DNA of 64,000 nucleotides. Source: an uncultured Myxococcales bacterium. Lineage in GTDB: Bacteria > Myxococcota_A > UBA9042. Location: contig CAIMLR010000047.1 in the NCBI GenBank assembly GCA_903842345.1, positions 124,001-188,000 on the forward strand. Direction: 5' to 3'. How positions within the stretch are numbered: the first letter of the stretch is position 1; each line of letters begins with the position of its first letter. Made by a program: the position numbers and the translations under genes. The notes below the pieces were generated by a model. That model worked only from the letters and a program-made list of their open reading frames with translations. It was not told the DNA's origin and did not search any database. Positions 10,572 to 20,381 of this stretch are shown here, one piece after another.

Positions 10572-11528
10572 ATGACGCCGCAGCAGACGATCCCGCAGAT
10601 TACCGGCAGCGGCCCCAAGCGCGTGACGATCGTGGAGGTCGGGCCGCGCGACGGCCTGCAGAACGAGCGCGTGCGCGTGCCAACTGCGACGAAGGTCAAG
10701 TTCATCGAGGCGCTCGCGGACGCGGGGCTTCAGCGCATTGAGGCGACGTCGTTTGTGCTGCCAACCGCCGTTCCGCAGCTGGCGGACGCGGAGGCGGTCT
10801 TTGCCCAACTGAAGCGCAAGCCGGGCGTGCGCTACTCCGCGCTGGTGCCCAATCTGCGCGGGATGCACCGCGCTGAAGCCGCAGACGTCAAGGAAATCGC
10901 GGTCTTCACGGCGGCGACCGAGACTTTTGTCCGCCACAATATCCGCATGACGCTCGACGAGTCGTTCCAGCACTTTGCTCCGGTCATCGCCGAGGCCCAG
11001 GAGCGGAACATGGCCGTCCGCGGTTACGTCTCCACGGTTTTTGGCTGCCCGTATGAAGGCGCGGTGACGCCGGAGCAAGGCATTGCGGTCGCGGAGCGGC
11101 TGTTTGCCCTGGGCGTGCAGGAAGTGTCCGTGGGCGACACGATTGGCGTCGCGACGCCGGGCGACGTGATGCGCTGGCTGCGCGCCGCGGAAGGGCGCCT
11201 GCCATTTGACCGGCTCGCCCTGCATTTCCACGACACCCGCGGGACGGCGCTCGCCAATGTGCTCATCGGCCTGGAATTCGGCATCCGCACGTTCGATTCG
11301 ACGGCGGGCGGCGTCGGCGGCTGTCCGTTTGCGCCGGGCGCGAGCGGCAATCTCGCCACGGAGGACCTGCTGTACACGCTGCACGGCTTGGGCTACGAGA
11401 CGGGCGTGGACCTCGACAAGGTCGTGGAAGCCAGCCAGATCATTGCGCAGTGTCTGGACCACATGCTGCCGAGCCGGGTCTATCAAGCCTCGCGCGTGAA
11501 GAGCTGTCTGCCGGTGGGGCACATGTAG
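10572..11528 (+). CDS. Hydroxymethylglutaryl-CoA lyase
   Basis: VTIVEVGPRDGLQNERVRVPTATKVKFIEAL...GGCPFAPGASGNLATEDLLYTLHGLGYETGVD: HMGL signature. Confidence 0.93.
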   Translation: MTPQQTIPQITGSGPKRVTIVEVGPRDGLQNERVRVPTATKVKFIEALADAGLQRIEATSFVLPTAVPQLADAEAVFAQLKRKPGVRYSALVPNLRGMHRAEAADVKEIAVFTAATETFVRHNIRMTLDESFQHFAPVIAEAQERNMAVRGYVSTVFGCPYEGAVTPEQGIAVAERLFALGVQEVSVGDTIGVATPGDVMRWLRAAEGRLPFDRLALHFHDTRGTALANVLIGLEFGIRTFDSTAGGVGGCPFAPGASGNLATEDLLYTLHGLGYETGVDLDKVVEASQIIAQCLDHMLPSRVYQASRVKSCLPVGHM

Positions 11529-11537
11529 GAGGCGAGG

Positions 11538-12422
11538 ATGGCTGACGTGGCGCAGGTAGAACGCGAGATTCCGCTCAACCTGTACCGCCACGGCGCGCCG
11601 CTGCTGGTGCGCGTGCTGGCCAATCGCCGACTGACGCCGCTGGATTGCGCCAATGAAGTGCACCACGTGACGGTGCAGTTTCCCGACGGCGCGTTTCCGT
11701 TCCTGGAAGGACAAAGCGCGGGGATGGCGCCCCCTGGCTTGAACGCGCGCGGGCGGGCACATGTGCCGCGCCTGTACTCGATTGCGTGCGACCGCGACGG
11801 CGAGGCGGGCCTGGCGAACACGCTGAGCCTGTGCGTCAAGCGCGTCGTGTTCACGACCGAATCAGGCAACGAGGCGCACGGACTCGCGTCCAACATGCTC
11901 TGCGACGCGCAGCCGGGCGATGAACTGCCGATGACGGGACCCGCGGGCCGCGATTTTGTCCTGCCCGATGAGCCGACGGCAAACTACCTGCTGATCGCGA
12001 CGGGCACGGGCGTCGCGCCGTTTCGCGGCTTTGCCGAGCGTCGCGCGAAATGGCCGCAGGAAGGTCGCGGCAAGATGTGGCTGTTCTTTGGCGTGCAGAC
12101 GCACGGCGACGCGCTCTATGCCGACGAGTGGCAGGCGTTCGCGCAGGATCCGGATTTCCGCGTGACGTACGCGTTCTCGCGCGAGGAGCAGACCGCCGAC
12201 GGCCGCCGCATGTACGTGCAGGACCGGATGCGCGAGGCGGGCGAGGCGCTGGTGGCGTTTGTGCGCGGCGGGAACACGCACGTGTACATCTGCGGCATCA
12301 AGGGCATGGAACTGGGCATCGAAGAGGCGTTTGGCGCGCTGGCGCACGCCGCGGGCGTGAGTTGGCCGGAACTGCGGCAAGAGCTGCGGTTGGCGGGGCG
12401 CTGGCATTTGGAGGTCTATTAG
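11538..12422 (+). CDS. Plant-type ferredoxin/flavodoxin-NADP+ reductase family oxidoreductase
   Basis: PRLYSIACD (FAD), LLIATGTGVAPFRGF (NADP), C-terminal WHLEVY: FNR family. Confidence 0.85.
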   Translation: MADVAQVEREIPLNLYRHGAPLLVRVLANRRLTPLDCANEVHHVTVQFPDGAFPFLEGQSAGMAPPGLNARGRAHVPRLYSIACDRDGEAGLANTLSLCVKRVVFTTESGNEAHGLASNMLCDAQPGDELPMTGPAGRDFVLPDEPTANYLLIATGTGVAPFRGFAERRAKWPQEGRGKMWLFFGVQTHGDALYADEWQAFAQDPDFRVTYAFSREEQTADGRRMYVQDRMREAGEALVAFVRGGNTHVYICGIKGMELGIEEAFGALAHAAGVSWPELRQELRLAGRWHLEVY

Positions 12423-13660
12423 CGGTTGGGGCCTGCAGCGGCCGCTCGGGCGATCGCGTCGCGATTTGCCTGCACCTGCTGCCAGACGAACCACAGCGCG
12501 ACGGGCAGCGTCAGCGTGAGCGTCATCGACAGCAGCGCCAGCGTCTGCATCCCGTGGAGGCTCTTGTCCGGCAGCGCGACGAGGACCTCGGACGACAGGA
12601 AGGCGCCACACGCCGCGGCCATGTGCTGGACGGCCGAGCTGAGCGACATGAAGCGTGCGCGCTCGTGTGGCGCCGGTACCAGCGTCATCAGCGTGTTGAT
12701 GGGCACGTTGCGAAAGCCCATCGCGGTGAAGAACAGGACGAAGATCGCCCACACCGGCAGGATCGGCGGCGCGCTGCCAAAGCCCGCCCAGATGACCGCG
12801 ACGGCCATCAGGCAGCCAAAGGTCGCGACGAGAAACGGCCCGTAGCGGTCGATGAGGCGGCCGGCGAGCCGCGTGACGAGAAAGCTGACGGCGCCGCCAG
12901 CGAGGTACATCTTGCCGAGATCGTTGCGCGGAAAGTGCAGGTTCAACTGCACGTACGGCGAAATGTTGGGGATGAGCAGGAAGCTGGACATGAAGAGCAG
13001 GACCGCGACAAGGTAGGCCAGGAGCATGACCGGGCGGGTAAAGAGCGAGGACCACGGCGTTTGCGCGTAGTCGACGGGGCGCTCCAGGTGCGTGGTCATG
13101 GGCGGCAACTGGCGGATGCCAAAACCGGCGACGACCAAACCGAGACCGGCGACGGCGAAGAACGGCATGCGCCAGCCGCCGATGCGCGCGAGTTCGAGAC
13201 CGGCGGGGACGCCGAGCGTGGAGGCGACGGCAAACGCGCTCATGACGGCGCCCATGGCGCGACCGCGGCGTTCAGGCGGGACCCGGTCGGCGATGATGGC
13301 CAGGGCCAGCGACGTGGCGGGGCCACCGAAAGCGCCTGCGACGACGCGGGCGGCGATGAGGCTGGGCAAGTCCCACGCCATGCCGCCCAGCGCAGTGCCG
13401 ATGACGAGGCCCAACATGGCGAGGCCGAGCGCCTTGCGGCGGTCGAAGTTCTCCAGGAAGAGCGAGCCGAGGAGGCCGGAGACGGCCGCAGCTGCGGTGT
13501 ACGAACCGCCGATGTAGCCGAGGTGCGTCGGATCGATGCCGAGGCCCTTGGCGAAGTCGGGGCCAAGGGGCATGACCATCATGAAATCCAGCACATTGAC
13601 GAACTGGACGGCACCGACGAAGAAAATGATGGAACGTTCAGACGTGGACGCGCGGGACAT
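12419..13660 (-). CDS. MFS transporter
   Basis: 413 aa, 12 hydrophobic segments; FVGAVQFVNVLDFMMVMPLGPDFAKGLG typical of AraJ/DHA-type MFS. Confidence 0.85.
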   Translation of the reverse strand: MSRASTSERSIIFFVGAVQFVNVLDFMMVMPLGPDFAKGLGIDPTHLGYIGGSYTAAAAVSGLLGSLFLENFDRRKALGLAMLGLVIGTALGGMAWDLPSLIAARVVAGAFGGPATSLALAIIADRVPPERRGRAMGAVMSAFAVASTLGVPAGLELARIGGWRMPFFAVAGLGLVVAGFGIRQLPPMTTHLERPVDYAQTPWSSLFTRPVMLLAYLVAVLLFMSSFLLIPNISPYVQLNLHFPRNDLGKMYLAGGAVSFLVTRLAGRLIDRYGPFLVATFGCLMAVAVIWAGFGSAPPILPVWAIFVLFFTAMGFRNVPINTLMTLVPAPHERARFMSLSSAVQHMAAACGAFLSSEVLVALPDKSLHGMQTLALLSMTLTLTLPVALWFVWQQVQANRDAIARAAAAGPNR

Positions 13661-13775
13661 GCGGGGACTCGACGCGGTCAGACGCGCGGGGATGATGCTA
13701 CTGGTCCTCGCGCGGCGTCACAACGCACTGCGTCATGAAGCGGCGGGTTTGCTGCGAAATGTTGCGCAGCCGCGG

Positions 13776-14651
13776 CTACTTCTTGAACTGCTCGGGCGCG
13801 CCGTCGGGACGATGGAAGCCCTGAAACGCCGGTATTTTGTCGTGCGGATCCAGCGGCCAGGTCGGTTGCTTGGCCAGCGACGAGCCGCCATCGACCCGGA
13901 TCGTCGCGCCGGTGATGTAGGCCGCGGCGGGCGTCAGCAGGAACACCGTCGCCGAAGACACTTCTGATTCCGTCCCGAGCCGCGCCGACGGATTCATGCG
14001 CATCCAGCCAGCCGCCATCTCCTGCACCGGCTCCGGATAGTTGGCGAGGCCCGACGACAAAATGCCGCCCGGCGCCACGGCGTTGACGCGCACGCCGCGG
14101 GACGCCCATTCAATGCCCAGCGACTGCGTGAGGTTGACGACCGCCGCGCGCGCCGCGCCCGTGTGCGAGAGGCCGGGAAAGCCGTTCCACATCTCCGCGA
14201 CGATGCTGACGATCGCGCCGCCGTGCTCTTCCATCGTGCGGTTGAACACGGATTGCGTGACCCAGAACGTGCCGTTCAGGTTGGTGTCGATGACGGCGCG
14301 CCAGCCCTTGGGGCGGATGCTCTCGGCTTCGCAGACGAATTGGCCGCCGGCGTTGTTGACGAGGAAATCGATGCGGCCGTACGTGGCGACAAGCTCGGCG
14401 ATGACCGCGTCGACGTTTTCCTCGTCGCGGATGTTTATCGTGCGGAAGTCGGCCTTGCCGCCGTCGGCGATGATCTCGGCGACGGTGGCTTGGAGCGGCT
14501 CTTCGCGGCGCGCGGCGAGGATGACGGTGGCGCCCAGGCTGGCCAGTTCGTGGGCGATGCAGCGGCCGATGCCCGTGCCGCCGCCGGTGATGAGCGCGAC
14601 TTTGCCGGCGAAGAGGTTGGGGCGGAACATGCTGTTGTAGTGGTCACTCAT
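13776..14651 (-). CDS. Short-chain dehydrogenase/reductase (2,4-dienoyl-CoA reductase-like)
   Basis: ALITGGGTGIGRCIAHELASLGA, FLVNNAGG, RVNAVAPG, ITGATIRVDGGSSLA; start chosen at MSDHYNSMFRPNLF. Confidence 0.88.
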   Translation of the reverse strand: MSDHYNSMFRPNLFAGKVALITGGGTGIGRCIAHELASLGATVILAARREEPLQATVAEIIADGGKADFRTINIRDEENVDAVIAELVATYGRIDFLVNNAGGQFVCEAESIRPKGWRAVIDTNLNGTFWVTQSVFNRTMEEHGGAIVSIVAEMWNGFPGLSHTGAARAAVVNLTQSLGIEWASRGVRVNAVAPGGILSSGLANYPEPVQEMAAGWMRMNPSARLGTESEVSSATVFLLTPAAAYITGATIRVDGGSSLAKQPTWPLDPHDKIPAFQGFHRPDGAPEQFKK

Positions 14652-14787
14652 GGCAATCCTCGGGCTGCGGCGAAAACGGACGCGAAGCATAGCGACGTCG
14701 CCTGCGCGTGGCCATAGATCGTTGTCCAACGCGGCGCGTCCCACTCCCCAGCACCATCACCCACCTTCGGTGCGCAGGAGTCCCACC

Positions 14788-16950
14788 ATGAAACGTCCTC
14801 TCTTCGCCGTCGTCGCGCTGATTTCCCTCATCGCCCAGGCTTGCACGCAACACACGAGCTACGTCAAAGCCGATACTGCCGCGCTTGGCCGCGTCGTCGT
14901 CTACCGCAACGGCATCGCGTATTACGAGCGCAAGGCCAGCGTCGACAGCGACAAACTGACGATGAAGGTGCCGGCGGACAAGGTTGACGATTTCCTCAAG
15001 TCGCTGACGGTCGCGGACGCCAGGACGGGGCTGCCGCTGCCGGTTTCGTTTCCCGCGCCGGGCCAGCAAAGCGCCGACGGCCAGGTGGAGATGACGATCC
15101 AGCTGCCGGACAAGACGCATCGGGATATCCTGCTGACGTACGTCACGGAGGCGCCGGCGTGGAAGCCGAGCTACCGCGTGATGGTGTCCGACGCGGGAAA
15201 AGTCGACCTGCAGGGCTGGGCAGTCGTGGACAACACGTCCGGCGAGGACTGGAACGCGGTGAAGGTTGGCGTGGGATCGAGCTCCGCGCTTTCCTTCCGC
15301 TTTGACCTCCACAGCATCCGGCTTGTGCACCGCGAGACGCTGCAGAGCCAGGACACCTTCGCCAAGGCGCCGCCCTTGGGGGGCAGCCTCATCGCGTCGG
15401 CGGGGGACGAGACGATTGTCGCGCAGCTGGACGACGCCGAGATCCTGCGCGAAGCGGGCCATCCGGACGTGGCGATGGAGACGATCGCGATGGCCAAGGC
15501 GCCGCGCGACGTGGCGATGCGCCGGGAGATGGCCAAGGCGGAGAGCCGGAGCAACCACGCGATGGGCGGTCTGGAAGGGCCGATGGCGGCGCAGGGCTTC
15601 ATGCGCGTCGGTCCAAGCGTCGGGGCGCCGGCACCGCAGTACAAGATGGCCGGCAAGGACGCGGCGGCCAATGAGGAGCAGCGGCTGCGGAGCTTGGCGG
15701 ATTCGCTCAAGGGCAAGAAGTCCAACATCGTGATCGAAGGTTATGCCAATGGCGGTGAAGCAGATGCCAACGACAAGGCACTGGACCGCGCGAATCTGCT
15801 GCGCAATCAGCTGATCGAGCGCGGAGTGGCGCCGGCGCAACTGCAGGCGGTCGCGCGCGGCGTTGTCACGGGACAGAAGGCCGGCGTGCGGCTTGTCGAG
15901 CAGAAGAACACCGCGGACGGGGCCAAGACGCCGGATGACAACGGCGCGCCGGTGGGTGAGAGCCATTTTGAGTCGGGCACGCCGATGACGGTGCTCAAGG
16001 GCACGTCGGCGATGGTCAGCGTCGTGCAGGGCGCGGCGAACGGCGAAGTTGTCTATCTGTATGACGCCGAGGGCACCCACGGCGACGCCAAGTACGCGTT
16101 CCGCTCCGTGCGCTTCATCAACCCGACAACGTCGACCCTGGAAACCGGTCCAGTGACGGTCTATGGCTCGGGTCGATTCATCGGCGAAGGCTTGACGGAT
16201 CCGATCCCGCCGGGAGCGACGGCTGTGGTGCCGTTCGCCCTGGACCGCCAGGTCGTCGTCGATCGGGACGGCTCAACGGGCGATCGCATCAGCAAGCTCG
16301 TCAAGCTCAACCGCGGCGCGTTGACGGCCGAGGTCATGCATCAGAAGACGACCAAGCTGAAGATCACCAACCGGCTCGGGACGGCCACGACGGTGCTTGT
16401 CCGCCACAATGTTGCGCGCGGGTGGAACATCACGAAGTCGCCAAAGATCGTTGAGAAGTTTGGTGATTCGCACCTGTTTGGCCTGGAAATCGGTCCGCAT
16501 GAGAGCAAGACCATCGAGATCGAGGAGGCGACGCCGCTCACGCGCACGGTCGATTTGCGGACGCCGATGGGGTTGGACCTCGTGAAGGTGTGGATCGACT
16601 CGGCCAAGGACGCGCCGGATGCGGTGAAGGGCCTGAAGCAGGTGCTGCAGTTCCACACGGACATGGCCAAGGCGACGGAGACGATTGAGAGCCTGCGCGA
16701 GCGCGCCGACGAATACCGCAACCGCTTGGATGAACTGCACGCGCAGTTGTTTAGCCTCAAGGCGGTGAAAACGGCCGGTCCGCTGATGACGCACCTGCAG
16801 CAGAAAATGAAGGAGATGAGCGACAAGGTGAGTTCGGGGACGCTGGCGATCGTCGCGGAGCAGGAGAAGTTGCTGCTGGCCAAGGTCAAGTTCCACGATG
16901 CGCTCGCGGAGTTGACGATCGAGAAATCGGCAGTCGCTTCCGCGAAGTGA
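14788..16950 (+). CDS. Lipoprotein with DUF4139-like architecture and an embedded OmpA-like segment
   Basis: Signal/lipobox MKRPLFAVVALISLIAQAC; RVVVYRNGIAYYERKASV and EAPAWKPSYRVMVSDAGKVDLQGWAVVDNTSGEDW like DUF4139; middle NIVIEGYANGGEADANDKALDRANLLRNQLIERGVAPAQLQAVARG like OmpA C-terminal domain. Confidence 0.75.
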   Translation: MKRPLFAVVALISLIAQACTQHTSYVKADTAALGRVVVYRNGIAYYERKASVDSDKLTMKVPADKVDDFLKSLTVADARTGLPLPVSFPAPGQQSADGQVEMTIQLPDKTHRDILLTYVTEAPAWKPSYRVMVSDAGKVDLQGWAVVDNTSGEDWNAVKVGVGSSSALSFRFDLHSIRLVHRETLQSQDTFAKAPPLGGSLIASAGDETIVAQLDDAEILREAGHPDVAMETIAMAKAPRDVAMRREMAKAESRSNHAMGGLEGPMAAQGFMRVGPSVGAPAPQYKMAGKDAAANEEQRLRSLADSLKGKKSNIVIEGYANGGEADANDKALDRANLLRNQLIERGVAPAQLQAVARGVVTGQKAGVRLVEQKNTADGAKTPDDNGAPVGESHFESGTPMTVLKGTSAMVSVVQGAANGEVVYLYDAEGTHGDAKYAFRSVRFINPTTSTLETGPVTVYGSGRFIGEGLTDPIPPGATAVVPFALDRQVVVDRDGSTGDRISKLVKLNRGALTAEVMHQKTTKLKITNRLGTATTVLVRHNVARGWNITKSPKIVEKFGDSHLFGLEIGPHESKTIEIEEATPLTRTVDLRTPMGLDLVKVWIDSAKDAPDAVKGLKQVLQFHTDMAKATETIESLRERADEYRNRLDELHAQLFSLKAVKTAGPLMTHLQQKMKEMSDKVSSGTLAIVAEQEKLLLAKVKFHDALAELTIEKSAVASAK

Positions 16951-17287
16951 AGAAAGTTTGGACGCGCCCCGCGGCAAAACCCGCGAATCCGCGAATACCA
17001 ACTGCGGGGTCGAGCTGGGCCCCTGTCCATGCACCGACCCGCTGCGTACGGCCGGCGAAGGCGTGGACCCACAACTGGCTGCCGATCGGCGCGCGCGAAC
17101 AACGCGACGCCGGGGATGGCAGGGCGGCGCAGCGGAAACGCTGTGGGTCCGCGTGAATTCCGGGCCGCGATGAGCGGCCGGGAGTTCCAGGTGGGGTGTA
17201 TCCAGCGGAAGCTGGGTACACGGCGGGGGAGGCTTTGGCTGGGCCGTGTGGAGGCCCGGCGCGAAGGGCGAGTCAGCCCCAGCGCCC

Positions 17288-18280
17288 TCAAAACCGCAGC
17301 ATCATCCCTACGCCGGCTGTGCCGGGTCCCCCCGTCAAGCTCATGGAGGAGGCGCCAAAGTCGCTGTTCCGACTGCGCCCCTGGGTGTCAAAACGCCGCC
17401 AGTATGAGATGTTGGCAATTGCGGTACCAAGCGCTGCGCCGGTGAGGACGTCGGAGACGTTGTGGCGGCCATCGTCGACCCGCGACCACGCCACGAAGGT
17501 CGCCAAGGCGACGATTGCGGCCTGGATGGGAATGCCCCATGCGCGCGTCGTGTCGGTGGCGTCCTTGCCCCAAACAAAGTGGCCGCCGGTCACGAGCGCC
17601 GCGTACGTGGCGAGCGCGAAGCTCGTGGATGCATGGCCGCTGGGAAAGCTGCGGCGGCCATCGGCCCAGATCTTCTCGACTTTGCTTGGGTCATCGCTGA
17701 GCGGACCTTCGGTGAAGCCCGTGCAGTCGATGTCCGCGTGATCCGCACGGTTGCAGTAGTAGCGCCGCGCCCGGTCCTGGAAATCCGGCCGCAGCCGGCC
17801 AAACGAGAACTTCAACACTTCCGTCGCCATGAGCGTCACGGACATCGCCTCGCCAAAGCCAACGAGCGTATCGTGCAGGTGCCGCGCGTCGCGGTTGCCC
17901 GGCAGGCCCTCCTGCAGCGCCAGCCAGCCTGCCACGACCGGAATCGCCAAGCCCACCCAGAGTGCCGGCACCGTCTCCTGCTTGTCCTCGACCAGGTATT
18001 TCTTGCCGATGCGGTCGCTCAACGTGGGGTCGAGGATGCTCGCCGGGTGCAGCGGGTCAAAGCGCGGACCAATGCCGGCTGAATCCAGCGGCGTCGCGAG
18101 GTGCAGGCCGCCAAATACGCCGAGCGATCCGGCGATGATGCCATAATCGACAAGATCGCTTGTGTGCCACCAACCAGTCTGCGGCTGCTGCTGCGGATCC
18201 GCGGACGCGGGCAGGGCCAGCACGCTGGCGAACAGGCAAAGAAGCGCCGCATTCCAAAGCTTTGGCAGTGCAAGGCGCAT
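17288..18280 (-). CDS. PAP2 superfamily phosphatase, secreted or membrane-associated
   Basis: Signal peptide; KFSFGRLRP, RSFPSGHAS, SRVDDGRHNVSDV = three PAP2 motifs. Confidence 0.9.
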   Translation of the reverse strand: MRLALPKLWNAALLCLFASVLALPASADPQQQPQTGWWHTSDLVDYGIIAGSLGVFGGLHLATPLDSAGIGPRFDPLHPASILDPTLSDRIGKKYLVEDKQETVPALWVGLAIPVVAGWLALQEGLPGNRDARHLHDTLVGFGEAMSVTLMATEVLKFSFGRLRPDFQDRARRYYCNRADHADIDCTGFTEGPLSDDPSKVEKIWADGRRSFPSGHASTSFALATYAALVTGGHFVWGKDATDTTRAWGIPIQAAIVALATFVAWSRVDDGRHNVSDVLTGAALGTAIANISYWRRFDTQGRSRNSDFGASSMSLTGGPGTAGVGMMLRF

Positions 18281-18283
18281 CTG

Positions 18284-20296
18284 TTACTTCACAAGCACGC
18301 CATTGGGCACATCGCGGGCCGGGTGCAGCGGCACGCGCTTGCCCTCGGCGTCCTCTGCGACAAGCAGCATCCCCCGGCTCTCCATGCCCATCATCAAACG
18401 CGGCGGCAGGTTGGCAATCACCAGCACCTGCTTGCCGATGAGATCCGCCGGCGCGACGGTCTCCGCGATCCCCGACAGGATCTGCCGCGGCTGGTCCTCG
18501 TTCAGGTCGATCGTCAGGCGCAGCAGCTTCTTTGACTTGGGTACCGGCTCGGCCGTCAGCACGATGCCCACCCGCAGTTGGCTGCGCGAAAACGTGTCGA
18601 TGTCGACGAGATCGCTCGGCTCCTTCTCCGTGCGGAATTCGCCCGTGCGGAAATCCTGCAGCCCGCGGCCTGAGGTCGCCTGGGAAGCGCCCGCATGGGG
18701 CAGGGTCTCATCGATTGTCGTCATCGCTGGCTTCCATTCGTGCTTGGGAAAGAGGGGCGCGCCTTCAAGCAGCTGCGCACCGGGGTGCAAGATGCCGTCT
18801 TCCGCGCGCATCCGGCGCAGCATCTCCGCGCTCGCTGCCGGGATCACCGGCGCCAACAGCCGCGCGGCGACCACGATGCCTTGCAGCACATGGAAGATCG
18901 TCGTCGCTGCGGCCTCGCGGTCGGTCAGTACCTGCTTGAACGGCGCGTCGGCAGTGAGCACGCCGTTCAGTTTCTGCGTGAGCGCCATCGTGTCAGCCAG
19001 CGTCCGATTCAGGCGCGCCTGACCTGCCGTCACCGCCACGGGCTCAAAATCATCCTTCACGGAGCCAAGTTGCAGCTGTTCCGCGTAGGCCAAGGCGTCG
19101 GCAAGCACGTAGGACGGCGCGCGCGTGGCCTCCGGGATCCTGCCGTCAAACGACCGCGTGCACATCCCGATGACGCGCTGCAGCAGGTTTCCGAGATCAT
19201 TGGCCAAATCCGCATTGTTGCGGCGCACAACCGCCTCTTCCGAGAAGTTGGCGTCCTGACCGACCGCCATCTCCCGCAGGAAGAAGTAACGCATCACATC
19301 CGCGCCATATTTGTCGCGCAGCTCAAGCGGATTCACCACATTGCCGATCGACTTGGACATCTTCGCGTCGTCCATCAGCCACCAGCCGGTCGTCACAAGC
19401 CGCCGCGGCACGGGCAGGCCGAGCGCCATGAGCATCGTCGGCCAATACACCGCGTGCGTCGTGAGGATGTCCTTGCCCAAGCAGTGCGTCACATGCGGCC
19501 ACCACGTCTGGAACAGCGGGTGCCCCAGCAGGTGCGGCGTCAGGTCGTGTTCGTCCGCCGTGGGCGCCGGCAGGTCCGGGGCCAGCGCGGTGACGTAGTT
19601 CAGCAGTGCGTCAAACCAGACGTAGGCGACAAAATCGCGGTCGAACGGCAGCTCGATACCCCACGAGAGTCGCGCCTTTGGCCGGGAAATGCACAGGTCC
19701 TGCAGCGGTTCGCGCAGAAATCCAAGGACCTCGTTGGCGCGGTTGGCCGGGACGATCGCCATCTCGCCCGTCTGCACGGCGGCGATCAGGCGGTCCTGGA
19801 AGCGGCTCATCAGGAAGAACCAGTTCCGCTCCTGCAGACGCGTCACGGGACGGCCGCAGTCCGGGCACTTGCCTTCTACGATCTCTTTTTCCGTCCAAAA
19901 GCGCTCGTCCGGCACGCAGTACCAGCCTTCAAACGTCCGGTCCTCGATCAGCCCCTGGTCGTACAACTGCCACAGCGCGCGCTGGACGACGTTGACGTGC
20001 GCCGGCTCCGTCGTCCGGATGAAGCGATCAGGCTCGCACTCCAGCGTCGGCCACAGGTCCTTGAACGCGGAGAACAGCTCGTCGACGTGCTGCTGCGGCG
20101 TCACGCCGCGCTTGTCCGCAGCTTGCTGGACTTTCTGCCCGTGCTCGTCGGTGCCGGTGAGGAAATACGTCTCCCCGCCGTTCAGCCGCGTGTAGCGCGC
20201 GAGCGCATCGGCCAGGATCGTGCAGTACGCGTGACCGATGTGCGGCTTGTCGTTGACGTAGTAGATGGGCGTTGTGACGTAGAGGCGGTTGGTCAT
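18284..20296 (-). CDS. metG: Methionyl-tRNA synthetase
   Basis: YVTTPIYYVNDKPHIGHAYC, zinc site CPDCGRPVT, DDAKMSKSIGNVV, C-terminal EMAP/Trbp111-like tRNA-binding domain. Confidence 0.96.
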   Translation of the reverse strand: MTNRLYVTTPIYYVNDKPHIGHAYCTILADALARYTRLNGGETYFLTGTDEHGQKVQQAADKRGVTPQQHVDELFSAFKDLWPTLECEPDRFIRTTEPAHVNVVQRALWQLYDQGLIEDRTFEGWYCVPDERFWTEKEIVEGKCPDCGRPVTRLQERNWFFLMSRFQDRLIAAVQTGEMAIVPANRANEVLGFLREPLQDLCISRPKARLSWGIELPFDRDFVAYVWFDALLNYVTALAPDLPAPTADEHDLTPHLLGHPLFQTWWPHVTHCLGKDILTTHAVYWPTMLMALGLPVPRRLVTTGWWLMDDAKMSKSIGNVVNPLELRDKYGADVMRYFFLREMAVGQDANFSEEAVVRRNNADLANDLGNLLQRVIGMCTRSFDGRIPEATRAPSYVLADALAYAEQLQLGSVKDDFEPVAVTAGQARLNRTLADTMALTQKLNGVLTADAPFKQVLTDREAAATTIFHVLQGIVVAARLLAPVIPAASAEMLRRMRAEDGILHPGAQLLEGAPLFPKHEWKPAMTTIDETLPHAGASQATSGRGLQDFRTGEFRTEKEPSDLVDIDTFSRSQLRVGIVLTAEPVPKSKKLLRLTIDLNEDQPRQILSGIAETVAPADLIGKQVLVIANLPPRLMMGMESRGMLLVAEDAEGKRVPLHPARDVPNGVLVK

Positions 20297-20381
20297 GACG
20301 CGGCAGGATAGCCCGGCGCCGCGGCAAAGCCAACGGTCGCCCCTACACAGGACGCGGCACACCTGCCACACTCGGGCTCCC

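Noticed and set aside
12050-13738. 562-aa plus-strand ORF
   Set aside because: Mostly antisense to the MFS gene; low-complexity D/E/R/H-rich shadow.
18695-20311. 538-aa plus-strand ORF
   Set aside because: Antisense shadow of metG.
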